From: VBWE01 sp943372645
GTDB lineage: Bacteria > Bacteroidota > Bacteroidia > Palsa-965
DNA: 64,000 bases
Assembly (NCBI GenBank): GCA_943372645.1
Contig: CALRZN010000002.1
Location: forward strand, 186,001 to 250,000
Direction: 5' to 3'
Shown here: positions 43,007 through 51,147 of the stretch, one piece after another
Position numbering within the stretch: the stretch's first letter is position 1
How the letters are laid out: every line of letters starts with the position of its first letter
Notes under the pieces: model-generated
The model's database searches: none
What the model saw: only the letters and a program-made list of their open reading frames with translations
Told to the model about the DNA's origin: nothing
Program-made: the position numbers and the translations under genes

Positions 43007-46000
43007 ATGTTTACAGAAATATTTTTATTTGAATTAAAATACCGCATCAAACGGCCCGCCACGTGGATTTATTTCGGCGTGTTTCTCGGGCTCGGTTTCC
43101 TGATGATGTTTGCCACAGCCGGGAAAAACGATGCGGTGAGTGTGGCCTTCGGCGATTCATCGCGGGTGCTGGCCAACGCGCCCTACCGCCTGCTGCAGCT
43201 GGTGGTTTCCATTGCCATTTACGGAACACTCATCATTTCCGCCATTGTTGGAAACCCCGTGTACCGCGACTTTGAACACCGCATGCACCCGCTTATGTTC
43301 ACCAAGCCGATAACCAAGTTCGGTTATCTCGGAGGGCGTTTCCTCGGTTCATCCGTAATCGCGGTTATGGTTTTATTATCCATTCCGCTCGGCCTCTGGC
43401 TCGGCACCGTTTCACCGTGGGCGCAGCCCGATAAAATAGGCGCATTTAACCTCATGGCGTACATCACGCCCACACTGCTGTTTATTATTCCCAATGTTAT
43501 TATTTCCGGCGCCATCTTTTTTACCATGGCCACGCTCTGGCGCAGCATGGTGCCCAACTATGTGGGATGCGTGGTGCTGCTCATTCTCTACGCCGTTGCG
43601 AGCGGACTCGCTGCCGACCTTGATAACAAAACACTGGCGGCCCTGCTCGATCCCATCGGTACCCAGTCGTTTGAAGAAATAACACGCTACTGGACTCCCG
43701 CCGAAAAAAACACGAACCTGATGCCCATCGGCGGCCTCGTGCTTATGAACCGCCTGCTGTGGACGGCTTTCGGACTCATCATTCTCGGCATCTGTTTCTG
43801 GCGTTTCAAATTCACACACGTGCTTTCCGATCGTAAACGGAAAAATACACTTACGCCGCAGCAGGAAGATTTATTACTGCTGGCCGAAAAAGAAGCCGAA
43901 GCAAAAGAAGAAAAACAGCGTGCATCAGGCCAGCGTTTTTCCTTCCCGAAAGTGGCGCTCAATTTCTCCGCAGGCCAAACGTTCCGACAGCTGCTGCAGC
44001 TTACACGCATTGAGTTTTCCAGCGTGGTAAAAAATGTGTTTTTCATCGCCATCGTTTTTGCGGGCATGCTGTTTTTGTTCCTTATGAGTACGCAGCTCGG
44101 GAAAATATTTGACACGCCGGTGTTCCCGGTTACGTATAATGTTACTTCTCTGCTCGGAAGAATGTTCGGCATCTTCATGCTCATCGTCATCATCTTCTAT
44201 GCCGGTGAAATGATCTGGCGCGAACGGGGCGCCAAGATGAACCAGATTACCGATGCCATGCCGGTGAACAACGGGCTGTTTTTTGCCTCCAAGCTGCTTG
44301 CGCTTATGGCCATCCAGGTGCTGATGATGGTGGTGGTAATGCTTACCGGCATACTCATCCAGACATTCAGCGGTTATTACAACTACGAGCTGGATTTGTA
44401 CATTAAAGTGCTCTTCGGCGAAAAACTGATTTACTGGTGGCTGTTGTGTGTGCTGGCGTTGTTTGTACACGTGCTGGTGAACAACAAATATGTCGGTCAC
44501 TTCCTGGTCATCCTCGTGTACATCCTGTTCAACGTCGCTTTCCCGAACATGGGTCTGCAGCACAACCTGTTCCGCTTCGGCTCCGATCCCGGTATGTTTT
44601 ATTCCGACATGAATGGTTTCGGCCACTTTACCGGACCGTTTGCCTGGTTTATGCTCTACTGGTCGGGCTTTGCGCTGCTGCTCGTGGTAAAATCAAACCT
44701 GTTTTTTGTGCGCGGTACCGAAACGGCATTTAAAGTGCGCCGCAAATTGGCGTGGGCGCGTTTCGGGGGCAGCATGAAACTGCTTACCGGGGCCGGTGCT
44801 GTTATTTTTCTTGGAACCGGCAGCTGGATTTTCTACAACACCAATGTGCTGAATGAATACACCACCGGCAAAGAAACCGAAAAGGAACTGGTGCGTTACG
44901 AAAACACCTACGGCAAATACCGTCACAGCCCGCAACCAAAGATTGTTGAAGTTAAAGCCGATGTGGATATTTTTCCCGAATCTCGAGCAGTAAAAGTCGC
45001 CGGAACGTACATCCTGAAAAACAAAACGAAAACGCCCAGTGATAGTTTTCATGTGCAGTACGTGTCATCCATTACGCTCAGCAAACTGGAATTCAGCCGG
45101 CCCGCCAAACGCGTAGCAGATGATAAAAAGCTCGGCTATGTGATTATGAAAACCGATCAGCCCCTGCTGCCCGGCGATTCGCTTGCGATGACCTTTGCCC
45201 TGGAATCAAAGCCGGAAGGATTTACCGAAACAACCGGTGGCACACAGGTGGTATATAACGGCACTTTCCTGAGCAGCTCCTTTATGCCAACGATTGGTTA
45301 CAGCGAAGATGCAGAAATCGGCGATAAAGACACCCGCGATAAATACGGCCTGCCGCACAAACCGCATTCGCCCTCGCTGTATGATACCACCACGTATTAC
45401 ACCAACCCGCTTTCGGCTGATGCAGACTGGATCCGGTTTGAAGCCACGGTAAGTACCAGCGACGATCAGATTGCCATTGCTCCCGGCTACCTTAAAAAAG
45501 ACTGGAAGGCAAACGGGCGGCATTATTTCAACTACAAAATGGATGTGCCGATTCTCAACTTCTACTCGTTCCTCTCCGCACGGTATGAAGTGAAGCGTGA
45601 CAAATGGAACGAAGTGAACATCGAGATTTTTTACCACAAGGCACATGCGTATAACGTTGACCGCATGATCCGCTCGATTAAAAAATCGCTGGACTATTAC
45701 ACGAAAAACTTTACGCCATACCAGCACAAACAGGTGCGCATTATTGAGTTTCCGCGCTACCAGGCCTTTGCGCAATCGTTCCCGAATACCATACCGTATT
45801 CGGAAGGCATTGGTTTCATTGCCAATATTGATGACAAGGACCCGGAAAGCATTGACTATGTGTTTTACGTAATCGCACACGAAGTTGCACACCAGTGGTG
45901 GGGGCACCAGGTGGTAGGTGCGAAAACACAGGGCGCAACAATGATCATCGAAACCATGGCGCAGTATTCGTCGCTGATGGTGATGGAAAAAGAGTACGGC

Positions 46001-46672
46001 GCCGAAAAGATGAAAAAGTTTCTGAAGTACGAAATGGACAACTACCTGCGCGGCCGTTCGGGAGAAGCAGAAAACGAACGCCCGCTGATGCTTGTGGAAA
46101 ACCAGCAGTACATTCATTACAACAAAGGCAGTGTGCTCATGTATGCGCTGAAAGATTACATCGGCGAAGACTCGCTGAACAAAGCGCTGCGCGGTTTCCT
46201 GCAGAAAAACGCATTCCAGGCCGCGCCTTATACGCAGTCGCTGGAGTTTGTGCAATGCCTGCGCAAGGCCACGCCCGATTCGCTGAAGTACATCATCACC
46301 GACCTGTTCGAAACCATTACGCTGTATGAAAACAAAGCAAGCGGCTTCACGTCAAAAAAACAGTCCGACGGCACGTACAAAGTAACCATCACCGTGGAAG
46401 CGCAGAAACTGCGCGCCGATTCGCTGGGCAATGAAAAAGAAATTGCGGTGAACGACTGGATCGACATCGGCGTATTTACCCGCGACAAAAAAACGCTTTA
46501 CCTGGAGAAACACCACATCACCGCCAAAACCACGGAGATTGAAGTTACCGTGAACGGAAAACCGTTTGAATGCGGCATCGATCCATTAAACAAACTGATT
46601 GACCGCCACCCGGACGACAACACGATTGACCAGGCGAAACAGTACGTGAATACGATTTCGAAAAAGAAGTAG
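43007..46672 (+). CDS. ABC-2 type permease fused to an M1 family metallopeptidase
   Basis: 1221 residues. The first 590 residues hold about twelve membrane segments in two blocks (for example NPVYRDFEHRMHPLMFTKPI between helices; FAGMLFLFLMSTQLGKIFDT), the layout of an ABC-2 permease duplicated in one chain. From about 640 to the end is an M1 aminopeptidase-like region with the zinc motif HEVAHQWWG (His958, Glu959, His962) and a third ligand Glu982 in MIIETMAQYSS. The peptidase part would sit outside the cytoplasm. The ATPase gene 18 nt upstream is its partner. This fusion is known in Bacteroidota; its substrate, possibly peptides, is not. Confidence 0.93.
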   Translation: MFTEIFLFELKYRIKRPATWIYFGVFLGLGFLMMFATAGKNDAVSVAFGDSSRVLANAPYRLLQLVVSIAIYGTLIISAIVGNPVYRDFEHRMHPLMFTKPITKFGYLGGRFLGSSVIAVMVLLSIPLGLWLGTVSPWAQPDKIGAFNLMAYITPTLLFIIPNVIISGAIFFTMATLWRSMVPNYVGCVVLLILYAVASGLAADLDNKTLAALLDPIGTQSFEEITRYWTPAEKNTNLMPIGGLVLMNRLLWTAFGLIILGICFWRFKFTHVLSDRKRKNTLTPQQEDLLLLAEKEAEAKEEKQRASGQRFSFPKVALNFSAGQTFRQLLQLTRIEFSSVVKNVFFIAIVFAGMLFLFLMSTQLGKIFDTPVFPVTYNVTSLLGRMFGIFMLIVIIFYAGEMIWRERGAKMNQITDAMPVNNGLFFASKLLALMAIQVLMMVVVMLTGILIQTFSGYYNYELDLYIKVLFGEKLIYWWLLCVLALFVHVLVNNKYVGHFLVILVYILFNVAFPNMGLQHNLFRFGSDPGMFYSDMNGFGHFTGPFAWFMLYWSGFALLLVVKSNLFFVRGTETAFKVRRKLAWARFGGSMKLLTGAGAVIFLGTGSWIFYNTNVLNEYTTGKETEKELVRYENTYGKYRHSPQPKIVEVKADVDIFPESRAVKVAGTYILKNKTKTPSDSFHVQYVSSITLSKLEFSRPAKRVADDKKLGYVIMKTDQPLLPGDSLAMTFALESKPEGFTETTGGTQVVYNGTFLSSSFMPTIGYSEDAEIGDKDTRDKYGLPHKPHSPSLYDTTTYYTNPLSADADWIRFEATVSTSDDQIAIAPGYLKKDWKANGRHYFNYKMDVPILNFYSFLSARYEVKRDKWNEVNIEIFYHKAHAYNVDRMIRSIKKSLDYYTKNFTPYQHKQVRIIEFPRYQAFAQSFPNTIPYSEGIGFIANIDDKDPESIDYVFYVIAHEVAHQWWGHQVVGAKTQGATMIIETMAQYSSLMVMEKEYGAEKMKKFLKYEMDNYLRGRSGEAENERPLMLVENQQYIHYNKGSVLMYALKDYIGEDSLNKALRGFLQKNAFQAAPYTQSLEFVQCLRKATPDSLKYIITDLFETITLYENKASGFTSKKQSDGTYKVTITVEAQKLRADSLGNEKEIAVNDWIDIGVFTRDKKTLYLEKHHITAKTTEIEVTVNGKPFECGIDPLNKLIDRHPDDNTIDQAKQYVNTISKKK

Positions 46673-46724
46673 CAGCAGGCGTTGCAAAAAGCAAGGCTCC
46701 AAAACGAATCACATACTTAAGAGT

Positions 46725-46767
46725 TAACCACAAACTCTTAGTGCCTTTGCGCCTTCGTGGCAAAAAG
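46725..46767. repeat. Dispersed-repeat-like segment between genes
   Basis: The sequence ACTCTTAGTGCCTTTGCGCC and the CTTCGTGGCAAAAAGT that follows resembles a short repeat I recall from intergenic DNA of many bacteria (CCACGAAGGC-type). Only one copy lies in this window, so the repeat status is from memory. Confidence 0.3.
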
Positions 46768-46833
46768 TCACAATCACAAACGGAAAAGACACGTTAGATC
46801 AATTCCAAAAACAAAAGGCGTAACTTTCGTAAA

Positions 46834-47274
46834 ATGCGCCCACTGCTGTTTTTCGCTTGTGTTGCCCTGCTGATTTTTTCGGCATGTAAAACAGCAAAGT
46901 CGCCCACCGACTGTGCCGGGGTAAACTACACCACAAAAACAGATAACCGCTCGGCCGCAAAAGCCAAACGCAAAGCCAGCGGCGGGTTTTTCAAACGCCA
47001 CAAACGCACCGGCAAAGCAGAAGACGGTTTTAAGAAAGAGCAGAAACGCCAGCGTACCTACGGCAAAATGGCCGAGAAGGGCAAGAAGAAAGAAAAAACC
47101 AGCAAAGCCGAACGCAAATGGCGCCTCTTTCATAAAAAGCGCGCCGACGAAAAAGCAACCGATGCGGAAAGCAAAAGGCTGTTCAAATCAAACCCGAAAA
47201 AAGAAGCAAAGGCGCGCAGGAAAAAAGCAAAACATCCCGAAATGGGATTGTTTCCGAAAAAAATGGGGCGGTGA
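46834..47274 (+). CDS. Lys-rich lipoprotein
   Basis: 146 residues. Lipobox LLIFSAC gives a lipidated Cys18. The rest is extremely basic (KRKASGGFFKRHKRTGKAED; KAKHPEMGLFPKKMGR) and probably unstructured. No family recognised. Such a charge would suit binding to acidic envelope polymers, but that is inference. It ends exactly where the convergent gene at 47275 ends. A TAACTTTCG box lies 4 nt before the start. Confidence 0.75.
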   Translation: MRPLLFFACVALLIFSACKTAKSPTDCAGVNYTTKTDNRSAAKAKRKASGGFFKRHKRTGKAEDGFKKEQKRQRTYGKMAEKGKKKEKTSKAERKWRLFHKKRADEKATDAESKRLFKSNPKKEAKARRKKAKHPEMGLFPKKMGR

Positions 47275-48219
47275 TTATTTTGCGGGGGCCGACGCACGGC
47301 TTTCTGTAAGCGGCATCGTTTTATCCGTTTTCGGCAGCGGATAATACTTTTCCTTATAACGCAGAACAAGCCGGTTACCCGACTGATCATAAAAAAGCAG
47401 GTTACGCAGAAACGGTCCGTAAAGCGTAAGTGTATCATCCGTATACCGGTAATGGAACTGGCTGGCTCCGTTGTTTTTTACAGAAATAACAACCGGGTTT
47501 TTTTGTTTCAGATCCGATCCGGAAATAACAGCCTTGTCGCTGATCTGCCACGCCGATGAATAAAGCGATTTGCTTTCATGGACTTCACTAACAACGGGTT
47601 TTTCTGAAACAGGCTGCTTGGGTTTTGGCTTTGAAGCACCGGCAGATTCGTCAAACGGATTCGCTTTAGGATCATACACATCGGCGCCGTTTGATGTACC
47701 CGAATCTGTTGACGGAACAGCGCTTTTCTGCAGGCTGTCTTTCCTGCATGAATCCGCATACAGGCTGTCGGCAATGCGGCGTAACTCTGCCTGTGATTCC
47801 TGGCTTGCCGGGGCTGACCGCTCAGTACAGTCCACGCATTCGTTATGCATTTCGTGTGCCCGATTATGAAAAATAAAATACCATGCCAGGGCCACAGAAA
47901 GCAGGAATACGCCTGTAACAAGCATAACCCACCACCATTTCAGCGAAAATTTCCCTTTCGCTTTCAGTTTCCCCTTGTTGTTTTTCGAAGGCGTATATTC
48001 CGCCAGCGATGCGGGAAGTGTGGCTTCAATACTGCGCAGTTTGGTTTTCAGGTGCATGCGTCCGGCAAGTTGAATCATGGGTAAAACAAGCGCAACCGCA
48101 TCGGTTTCTTTTTTCAGCACGGCGTCGGTTTGCAGGCGCGTTTCAAACGTCAGCCGTTCGGCAGGCGGAAGCGTTCCCTGCAGGTATGCGTCTATCAGTT
48201 CGCGGTCGCCCTGTATCAT
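47275..48219 (-). CDS. Membrane anti-sigma-like partner of the ECF sigma factor
   Basis: 314 residues from the ATG at 48219, which overlaps the sigma gene stop (ATGA). The cytoplasmic N-terminus (RELIDAYLQGTLPPAERLTF) is like the sigma-binding part of anti-sigma factors. One membrane segment lies at about 95-117 (WWWVMLVTGVFLLSVALAWY). The periplasmic part has a Cys-containing patch (ECVDC, DSCRK) and a beta-rich C-terminus (KEKYYPLP). The HxxxCxxC zinc motif of ZAS anti-sigma proteins is absent. Its role is inferred from position and topology: it would hold the sigma factor until an envelope signal arrives. Confidence 0.75.
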   Translation of the reverse strand: MIQGDRELIDAYLQGTLPPAERLTFETRLQTDAVLKKETDAVALVLPMIQLAGRMHLKTKLRSIEATLPASLAEYTPSKNNKGKLKAKGKFSLKWWWVMLVTGVFLLSVALAWYFIFHNRAHEMHNECVDCTERSAPASQESQAELRRIADSLYADSCRKDSLQKSAVPSTDSGTSNGADVYDPKANPFDESAGASKPKPKQPVSEKPVVSEVHESKSLYSSAWQISDKAVISGSDLKQKNPVVISVKNNGASQFHYRYTDDTLTLYGPFLRNLLFYDQSGNRLVLRYKEKYYPLPKTDKTMPLTESRASAPAK

Positions 48220-48770
48220 CGCCTTACCGGTTTTGCGCCTGCGTACAACGCTTTGAGGCGCTGCAGGCATTTGTACTTCTGGTTTTTTGCATTGTCCGCA
48301 TTCGTGTAACCCAGCTCCGCGGCTATTTCTTCCATGTTTTTTTTGAAGTAATAAAAAAGCATCAGCACATTGCGGCACTGTTCGCCGAGGTGCTGCAGCT
48401 GCAGCCGCAGTTTCGCCTTGTCGGCCGCAAGATCTTCTTCCGGCTCGTCCCCGGCCACCTCCACCGCTTCAAAATCCACGAACACGTGGCGTTTGTTTTT
48501 CTCCAGCCGTTTCAGCCACAGGTTGCGGCAAACCGCGTACAGAAATGTTTTCAGCGAAGCGCTCAACTCAAAACCCGGCGTGTTCAGCTTTTCATACAAC
48601 ACAATCACCCCGTCCTGGAACACATCGCTTGCATCGTCCTCACGCCCGCTGTTTTTAATAACGAGGTAACGGATCATGTTAAAGTGCATGGCATACAGCT
48701 GCCGGAATGCCGCATCTTCGCCCCTTTTCAGGGCAGCCAGCAGTTCGTCATCGCTCAGTTTTAGTTGCAT
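48216..48770 (-). CDS. ECF-type RNA polymerase sigma factor
   Basis: 184 residues. Region 2 (FRQLYAMHFNMIRYLVIKNS; DDASDVFQDGVIVLYEKL) and region 4 (FKKNMEEIAAELGYTNADNA, KNQKYKCLQRLKAL) are present, joined by an acidic linker. It directs RNA polymerase to a small regulon. The downstream gene overlaps by 4 nt and encodes the likely membrane partner. Regulon unknown; autoregulation is common in this class. Confidence 0.92.
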   Translation of the reverse strand: MQLKLSDDELLAALKRGEDAAFRQLYAMHFNMIRYLVIKNSGREDDASDVFQDGVIVLYEKLNTPGFELSASLKTFLYAVCRNLWLKRLEKNKRHVFVDFEAVEVAGDEPEEDLAADKAKLRLQLQHLGEQCRNVLMLFYYFKKNMEEIAAELGYTNADNAKNQKYKCLQRLKALYAGAKPVRR

Positions 48771-48885
48771 TGCTGCGGGTTAATTCGCCGGGACGGGTAA
48801 AGGTAACCCGTTCATCTGAAAAATAAATGATACTGTTCACGTCTGCATATAACCGACAACAAACGGCTTGGTTTTACCAGTGATT

Positions 48886-48893
48886 TACCTTTG
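48886..48893 (+). promoter_or_regulatory. -7 box (TACCTTTG) 4 nt from the start codon
   Basis: Exact TAnnTTTG match; the ATG at 48898 follows after CAGC. The transcript is probably leaderless or nearly so. Confidence 0.55.
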
Positions 48894-48897
48894 CAGC

Positions 48898-49326
48898 ATG
48901 AAACCGGCAACCGCTTCAGGAAACCAGTTTGCCTTCCGGCAGGAGATCATTACTGAAACCGTAATCATGCGTATGCTCGAAAACGGCGTGGTGCATTATA
49001 CCTACCGGCCAAACGCCGAAGTAACGCCGGAAGAACACCGCGCCAATTACGATGCGCTTGTAAAAATTACGGGAGCCATTAAAACACCCGTGCTGGTTGA
49101 TTCGCGCGAGTTTGCCAATGTTTCGCCCGAAGCAAAAAAGCTGGTACGCGAACTCGAAAAAACAGTGCCCATTTCCAGGCGCGCCTTTGTGGCAAAATCG
49201 CTGGCGCACCGCATGCTGGCCAACCTGTACATTGCCTTTTACAAACCGCTGGTGCCCACACGCACGTTTACAAATTACGAAGACGCTTTCCGCTGGCTGC
49301 TTTCCAAAACGGAAACCGGAAAATAG
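48898..49326 (+). CDS. Hypothetical protein, STAS/SpoIIAA-like
   Basis: 142 residues from the ATG at 48898, 4 nt after the promoter box. The strand-helix order (MRMLENGVVHYTYRPNAEVT; PVLVDSREFANVSPEAKKLV; TFTNYEDAFRWLLSK) resembles the STAS/SpoIIAA-like folds of small cytoplasmic proteins. The DSREF part is similar to the conserved D-S switch of anti-sigma antagonists, but the match is weak. Function unknown. The DUF4920 gene follows after 34 nt with its own -7 box. Confidence 0.65.
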   Translation: MKPATASGNQFAFRQEIITETVIMRMLENGVVHYTYRPNAEVTPEEHRANYDALVKITGAIKTPVLVDSREFANVSPEAKKLVRELEKTVPISRRAFVAKSLAHRMLANLYIAFYKPLVPTRTFTNYEDAFRWLLSKTETGK

Positions 49327-49360
49327 CGTAACTTTGTACTTCTTAAAAAAACAGGAACAG

Positions 49361-49813
49361 ATGAAAAAAATTACACTCCTTTTTGTATTGTTGCTTGCAG
49401 GTTTTGCCATGCATGCCCAGCAGAAATTCGGCGGCGAAGTAAATAAAACCACCGTGAAAAACGCCAGCGAAATACCGGGCATGCTTAATGGTGCCGTTTC
49501 AGAAGTTAAAGACATTACAATCACCGGAACCGTTGACGCTGTTTGCCAGGCCAAGGGCTGCTGGATGACCATGGATATCGGCAACGGCCAAACCATGCGC
49601 GTGAAATTCAAAGACTACGCGTTTTTTATGCCCAAAGATTGTTCCGGCAAAAAAGTAACCATGACCGGAAACGCGTTCGTAAAAGAAATCAGCGTTGCCG
49701 AACAAAAACACCTTGCCGAAGATGCCGGCAAAAGCAAAAAAGAAATCAAAAAGATCACCAAACCGGTGAAAGAATACCGTTTCGAAGCCAGCGGCGTAGA
49801 GCTGGAAGCGTAA
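49361..49813 (+). CDS. Exported DUF4920 protein
   Basis: 150 residues from the ATG at 49361. Signal peptide KITLLFVLLLAGFAMHAQ, then a DUF4920 OB-like domain: ITGTVDAVCQAKGCWMTMDI with two Cys, MRVKFKDYAFFMPKDCSGKK with a third. A Lys-rich helix and a C-terminal strand follow. The CxxxGCW pattern is the family signature and may bind metal; function not established. A TAACTTTG box lies at 49328-49335. Convergent with the gene ending at 49878 across a terminator. Confidence 0.87.
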   Translation: MKKITLLFVLLLAGFAMHAQQKFGGEVNKTTVKNASEIPGMLNGAVSEVKDITITGTVDAVCQAKGCWMTMDIGNGQTMRVKFKDYAFFMPKDCSGKKVTMTGNAFVKEISVAEQKHLAEDAGKSKKEIKKITKPVKEYRFEASGVELEA

Positions 49814-49825
49814 ACGTAAAAACAC

Positions 49826-49874
49826 CAAAAAAAAGTGCGGCCTGCTGATCGCTATCGGTGCGCCGCGCTTTTTG
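49826..49874. terminator. Bidirectional terminator
   Basis: AAAAGTGCGGC and GCCGCGCTTTTT (one G-T pair) close a long loop between the convergent genes ending at 49813 and 49878, with A and T runs on both sides. Confidence 0.65.
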
Positions 49875-49877
49875 CGT

Positions 49878-50549
49878 TTATACCGCGTGCCGTTTGGCCA
49901 GCTTCACAAAATCGCGCACCTCCCAGATCCATTTTTCCGGCTGCGTTTTTACAACGGCAATCATGCCCTGCCCCAGCTCGGCCAGTGTTGATGCCGCGCC
50001 CGGGAAAAACGTGCGCACGGGGCCATACAGCCAGCCAAAGTATTTGTAGGCTTTAAGGGTGTTTTTTAGCCCGGGTGTAGGTTTCATAATGCCCGGCCGG
50101 AATGCGTACACGTTTTTAAACGGCAGCTTCTTCAGGTCGTTTTCTGTTTTTCCTTTTACGCGTGCCCACATCAGCCGGCCTTTTTCCGTGCTGTCGGTGC
50201 CGGAACCTGAAATGTAACAGAACGTCATGTCCGGGTTCACACGGCTCATTACACCGGCCACATGCAGCGTAAGCGTGTGCGTGAACTTTGTAAAGGTCGG
50301 CTCATCCATGCCTACCGACGAAACGCCGAGGCAGAAAAAACAGGCGTTGTATCCCGCCAGTTCTGCGGCAATCGGTTCCACGTTAAAAAAGTCAGCATGA
50401 ATAATTTCTTTCAGCTTCGGATGCGTGTATCCGCAGGGCTTGCGGTTAATCACCAGCACAGCTTCTACGTCGTTATCGTTCAGGCATTCGTGCAGCACGC
50501 CTTCACCTACCATGCCGGTTGTACCGGTAATAATTGCGCGTATTTTCAT
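49878..50549 (-). CDS. NAD(P)-binding SDR-like protein
   Basis: 223 residues. Rossmann motif RAIITGTTGMVGEGVLHECL, then NACFFCLGVSSVGMDEPTFT and MTFCYISGSGTDSTEKGRLM, as in the HTATIP2/NAD(P)H-binding branch of atypical SDRs. The catalytic Tyr-x3-Lys is not obvious: RLMWARVKGKTENDL stands at the site. Cytoplasmic; substrate unknown. It is the last gene before the tRNA-Cys locus and has no operon partner. Confidence 0.85.
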   Translation of the reverse strand: MKIRAIITGTTGMVGEGVLHECLNDNDVEAVLVINRKPCGYTHPKLKEIIHADFFNVEPIAAELAGYNACFFCLGVSSVGMDEPTFTKFTHTLTLHVAGVMSRVNPDMTFCYISGSGTDSTEKGRLMWARVKGKTENDLKKLPFKNVYAFRPGIMKPTPGLKNTLKAYKYFGWLYGPVRTFFPGAASTLAELGQGMIAVVKTQPEKWIWEVRDFVKLAKRHAV

Positions 50550-50638
50550 TGAAACGGTTTTTTGAAATGCGACACGACAGCGCCGTGTTTATGCCGTAAG
50601 GTCGTAAAAACGAAGGAGATTATTTTGATACGGGAATA

Positions 50639-50695
50639 AAAAACAAAAACGCCTCTTTGCAGAGGCGCTTGTTGTTTTATCAGAGGTCCCGAGCG
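50639..50695 (-). repeat. 57-bp copy of the tRNA-Cys 3' end plus terminator
   Basis: Identical over 57 bp to 50810-50866. It carries the hairpin CGCCTCT-TTGC-AGAGGCG with its T run (minus strand) and the last 12 nt of tRNA-Cys, then diverges. It is a duplicated tRNA tail lying 114 bp downstream of the real one. Confidence 0.85.
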
Positions 50696-50809
50696 AATTA
50701 CAAAAGTGATCCTTGTACACCCGGAGTCAGAAACAAGAAGCGCAACATCCGTTGCGTTTTGTTTTCATGCCCGCCAATCCCCAAACTGCGTTTGCTGCTT
50801 GTCAGGCCT

Positions 50810-50838
50810 AAAAACAAAAACGCCTCTTTGCAGAGGCG
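50810..50838 (-). terminator. Terminator of tRNA-Cys
   Basis: CGCCTCT, loop TTGC and AGAGGCG, followed on the minus strand by TTTTTGTTTTT, 17 nt after the tRNA 3' end. A second identical copy lies at 50639-50667. Confidence 0.8.
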
Positions 50839-50854
50839 CTTGTTGTTTTATCAG

Positions 50855-50925
50855 AGGTCCCGAGCGGATTCGAACCGCTGTAGCAGCTTTTGCAGAGCTG
50901 AGCCTAGCCACTCGGCCACAGGACC
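50855..50925 (-). tRNA. tRNA-Cys (GCA)
   Basis: The 71-nt minus-strand sequence folds as a complete tRNA. Acceptor stem GGTCCTG/CGGGACC (one T-G pair), D arm GGCCGAGTGGCTAGGC, anticodon stem AGCT-C.. with loop CTGCAAA (anticodon GCA), T arm GCGGT-TCGAATC-CGC and discriminator U73. CCA is not encoded. Transcription starts at a promoter 160 nt upstream (51086-51114), so the precursor would include the two tRNA-half-like copies. Confidence 0.95.
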
Positions 50926-50937
50926 TTTTTAAATACT

Positions 50938-51067
50938 AAGGAGTTTTCATCTCCTCTCCCTAGCCTCCCGATAGCTATCGGGACGGCCACAGGACCTTTT
51001 ATTACAAGGAGTTTTCATCTCCTCTGCCCTAGCCTCCCGATAACTATCGGGACGGCCACAGGACCTT
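50938..51067 (-). repeat. Two tandem tRNA-5'-half-like copies
   Basis: Copies at 50938-50998 (61 bp) and 51006-51067 (62 bp) differ by one insertion and one substitution. On the minus strand each begins with GGTCCTGTGGCCG as tRNA-Cys does. An 18-bp palindrome (TCCCGATAGCTATCGGGA, or AACT in the second copy's other strand) stands where the D-loop AGT should be. Each then has GGCTAGG and an anticodon-like arm AGGAG-ATGAAAA-CTCCT. No T arm or 3' acceptor strand follows, so these are not functional tRNAs. Confidence 0.8.
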
Positions 51068-51085
51068 GATAATTTTCAAGGGACA

Positions 51086-51114
51086 CAAAGGTAAAAAAAA
51101 GAACATATCAACAA
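51086..51114 (-). promoter_or_regulatory. Promoter of the tRNA-Cys transcript (TTG-N18-TACCTTTG)
   Basis: TTG (51114-51112), 18 nt and TACCTTTG (51093-51086) on the minus strand. It is the only good promoter upstream of the tRNA and would transcribe the two half copies first. Confidence 0.7.
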
Positions 51115-51122
51115 CAAACGCG

Positions 51123-51130
51123 TATTTTTG
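51123..51130 (+). promoter_or_regulatory. -7 box (TATTTTTG) of the membrane protein gene
   Basis: Exact TAnnTTTG match 17 nt before the ATG at 51148, divergent from the tRNA promoter. Confidence 0.5.
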
Positions 51131-51147
51131 ATTATTACCGGAAAAAA

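Noticed and set aside
45206..46255. Antisense open frame (349 codons) opposite the M1 peptidase domain
   Set aside because: Sense strand carries the zinc motif and family residues; the antisense product is His/Phe/Val-rich without motifs.
50657..50939. Open frames across the tRNA-Cys locus
   Set aside because: They run through the tRNA and duplicated terminators, so they cannot be real proteins.
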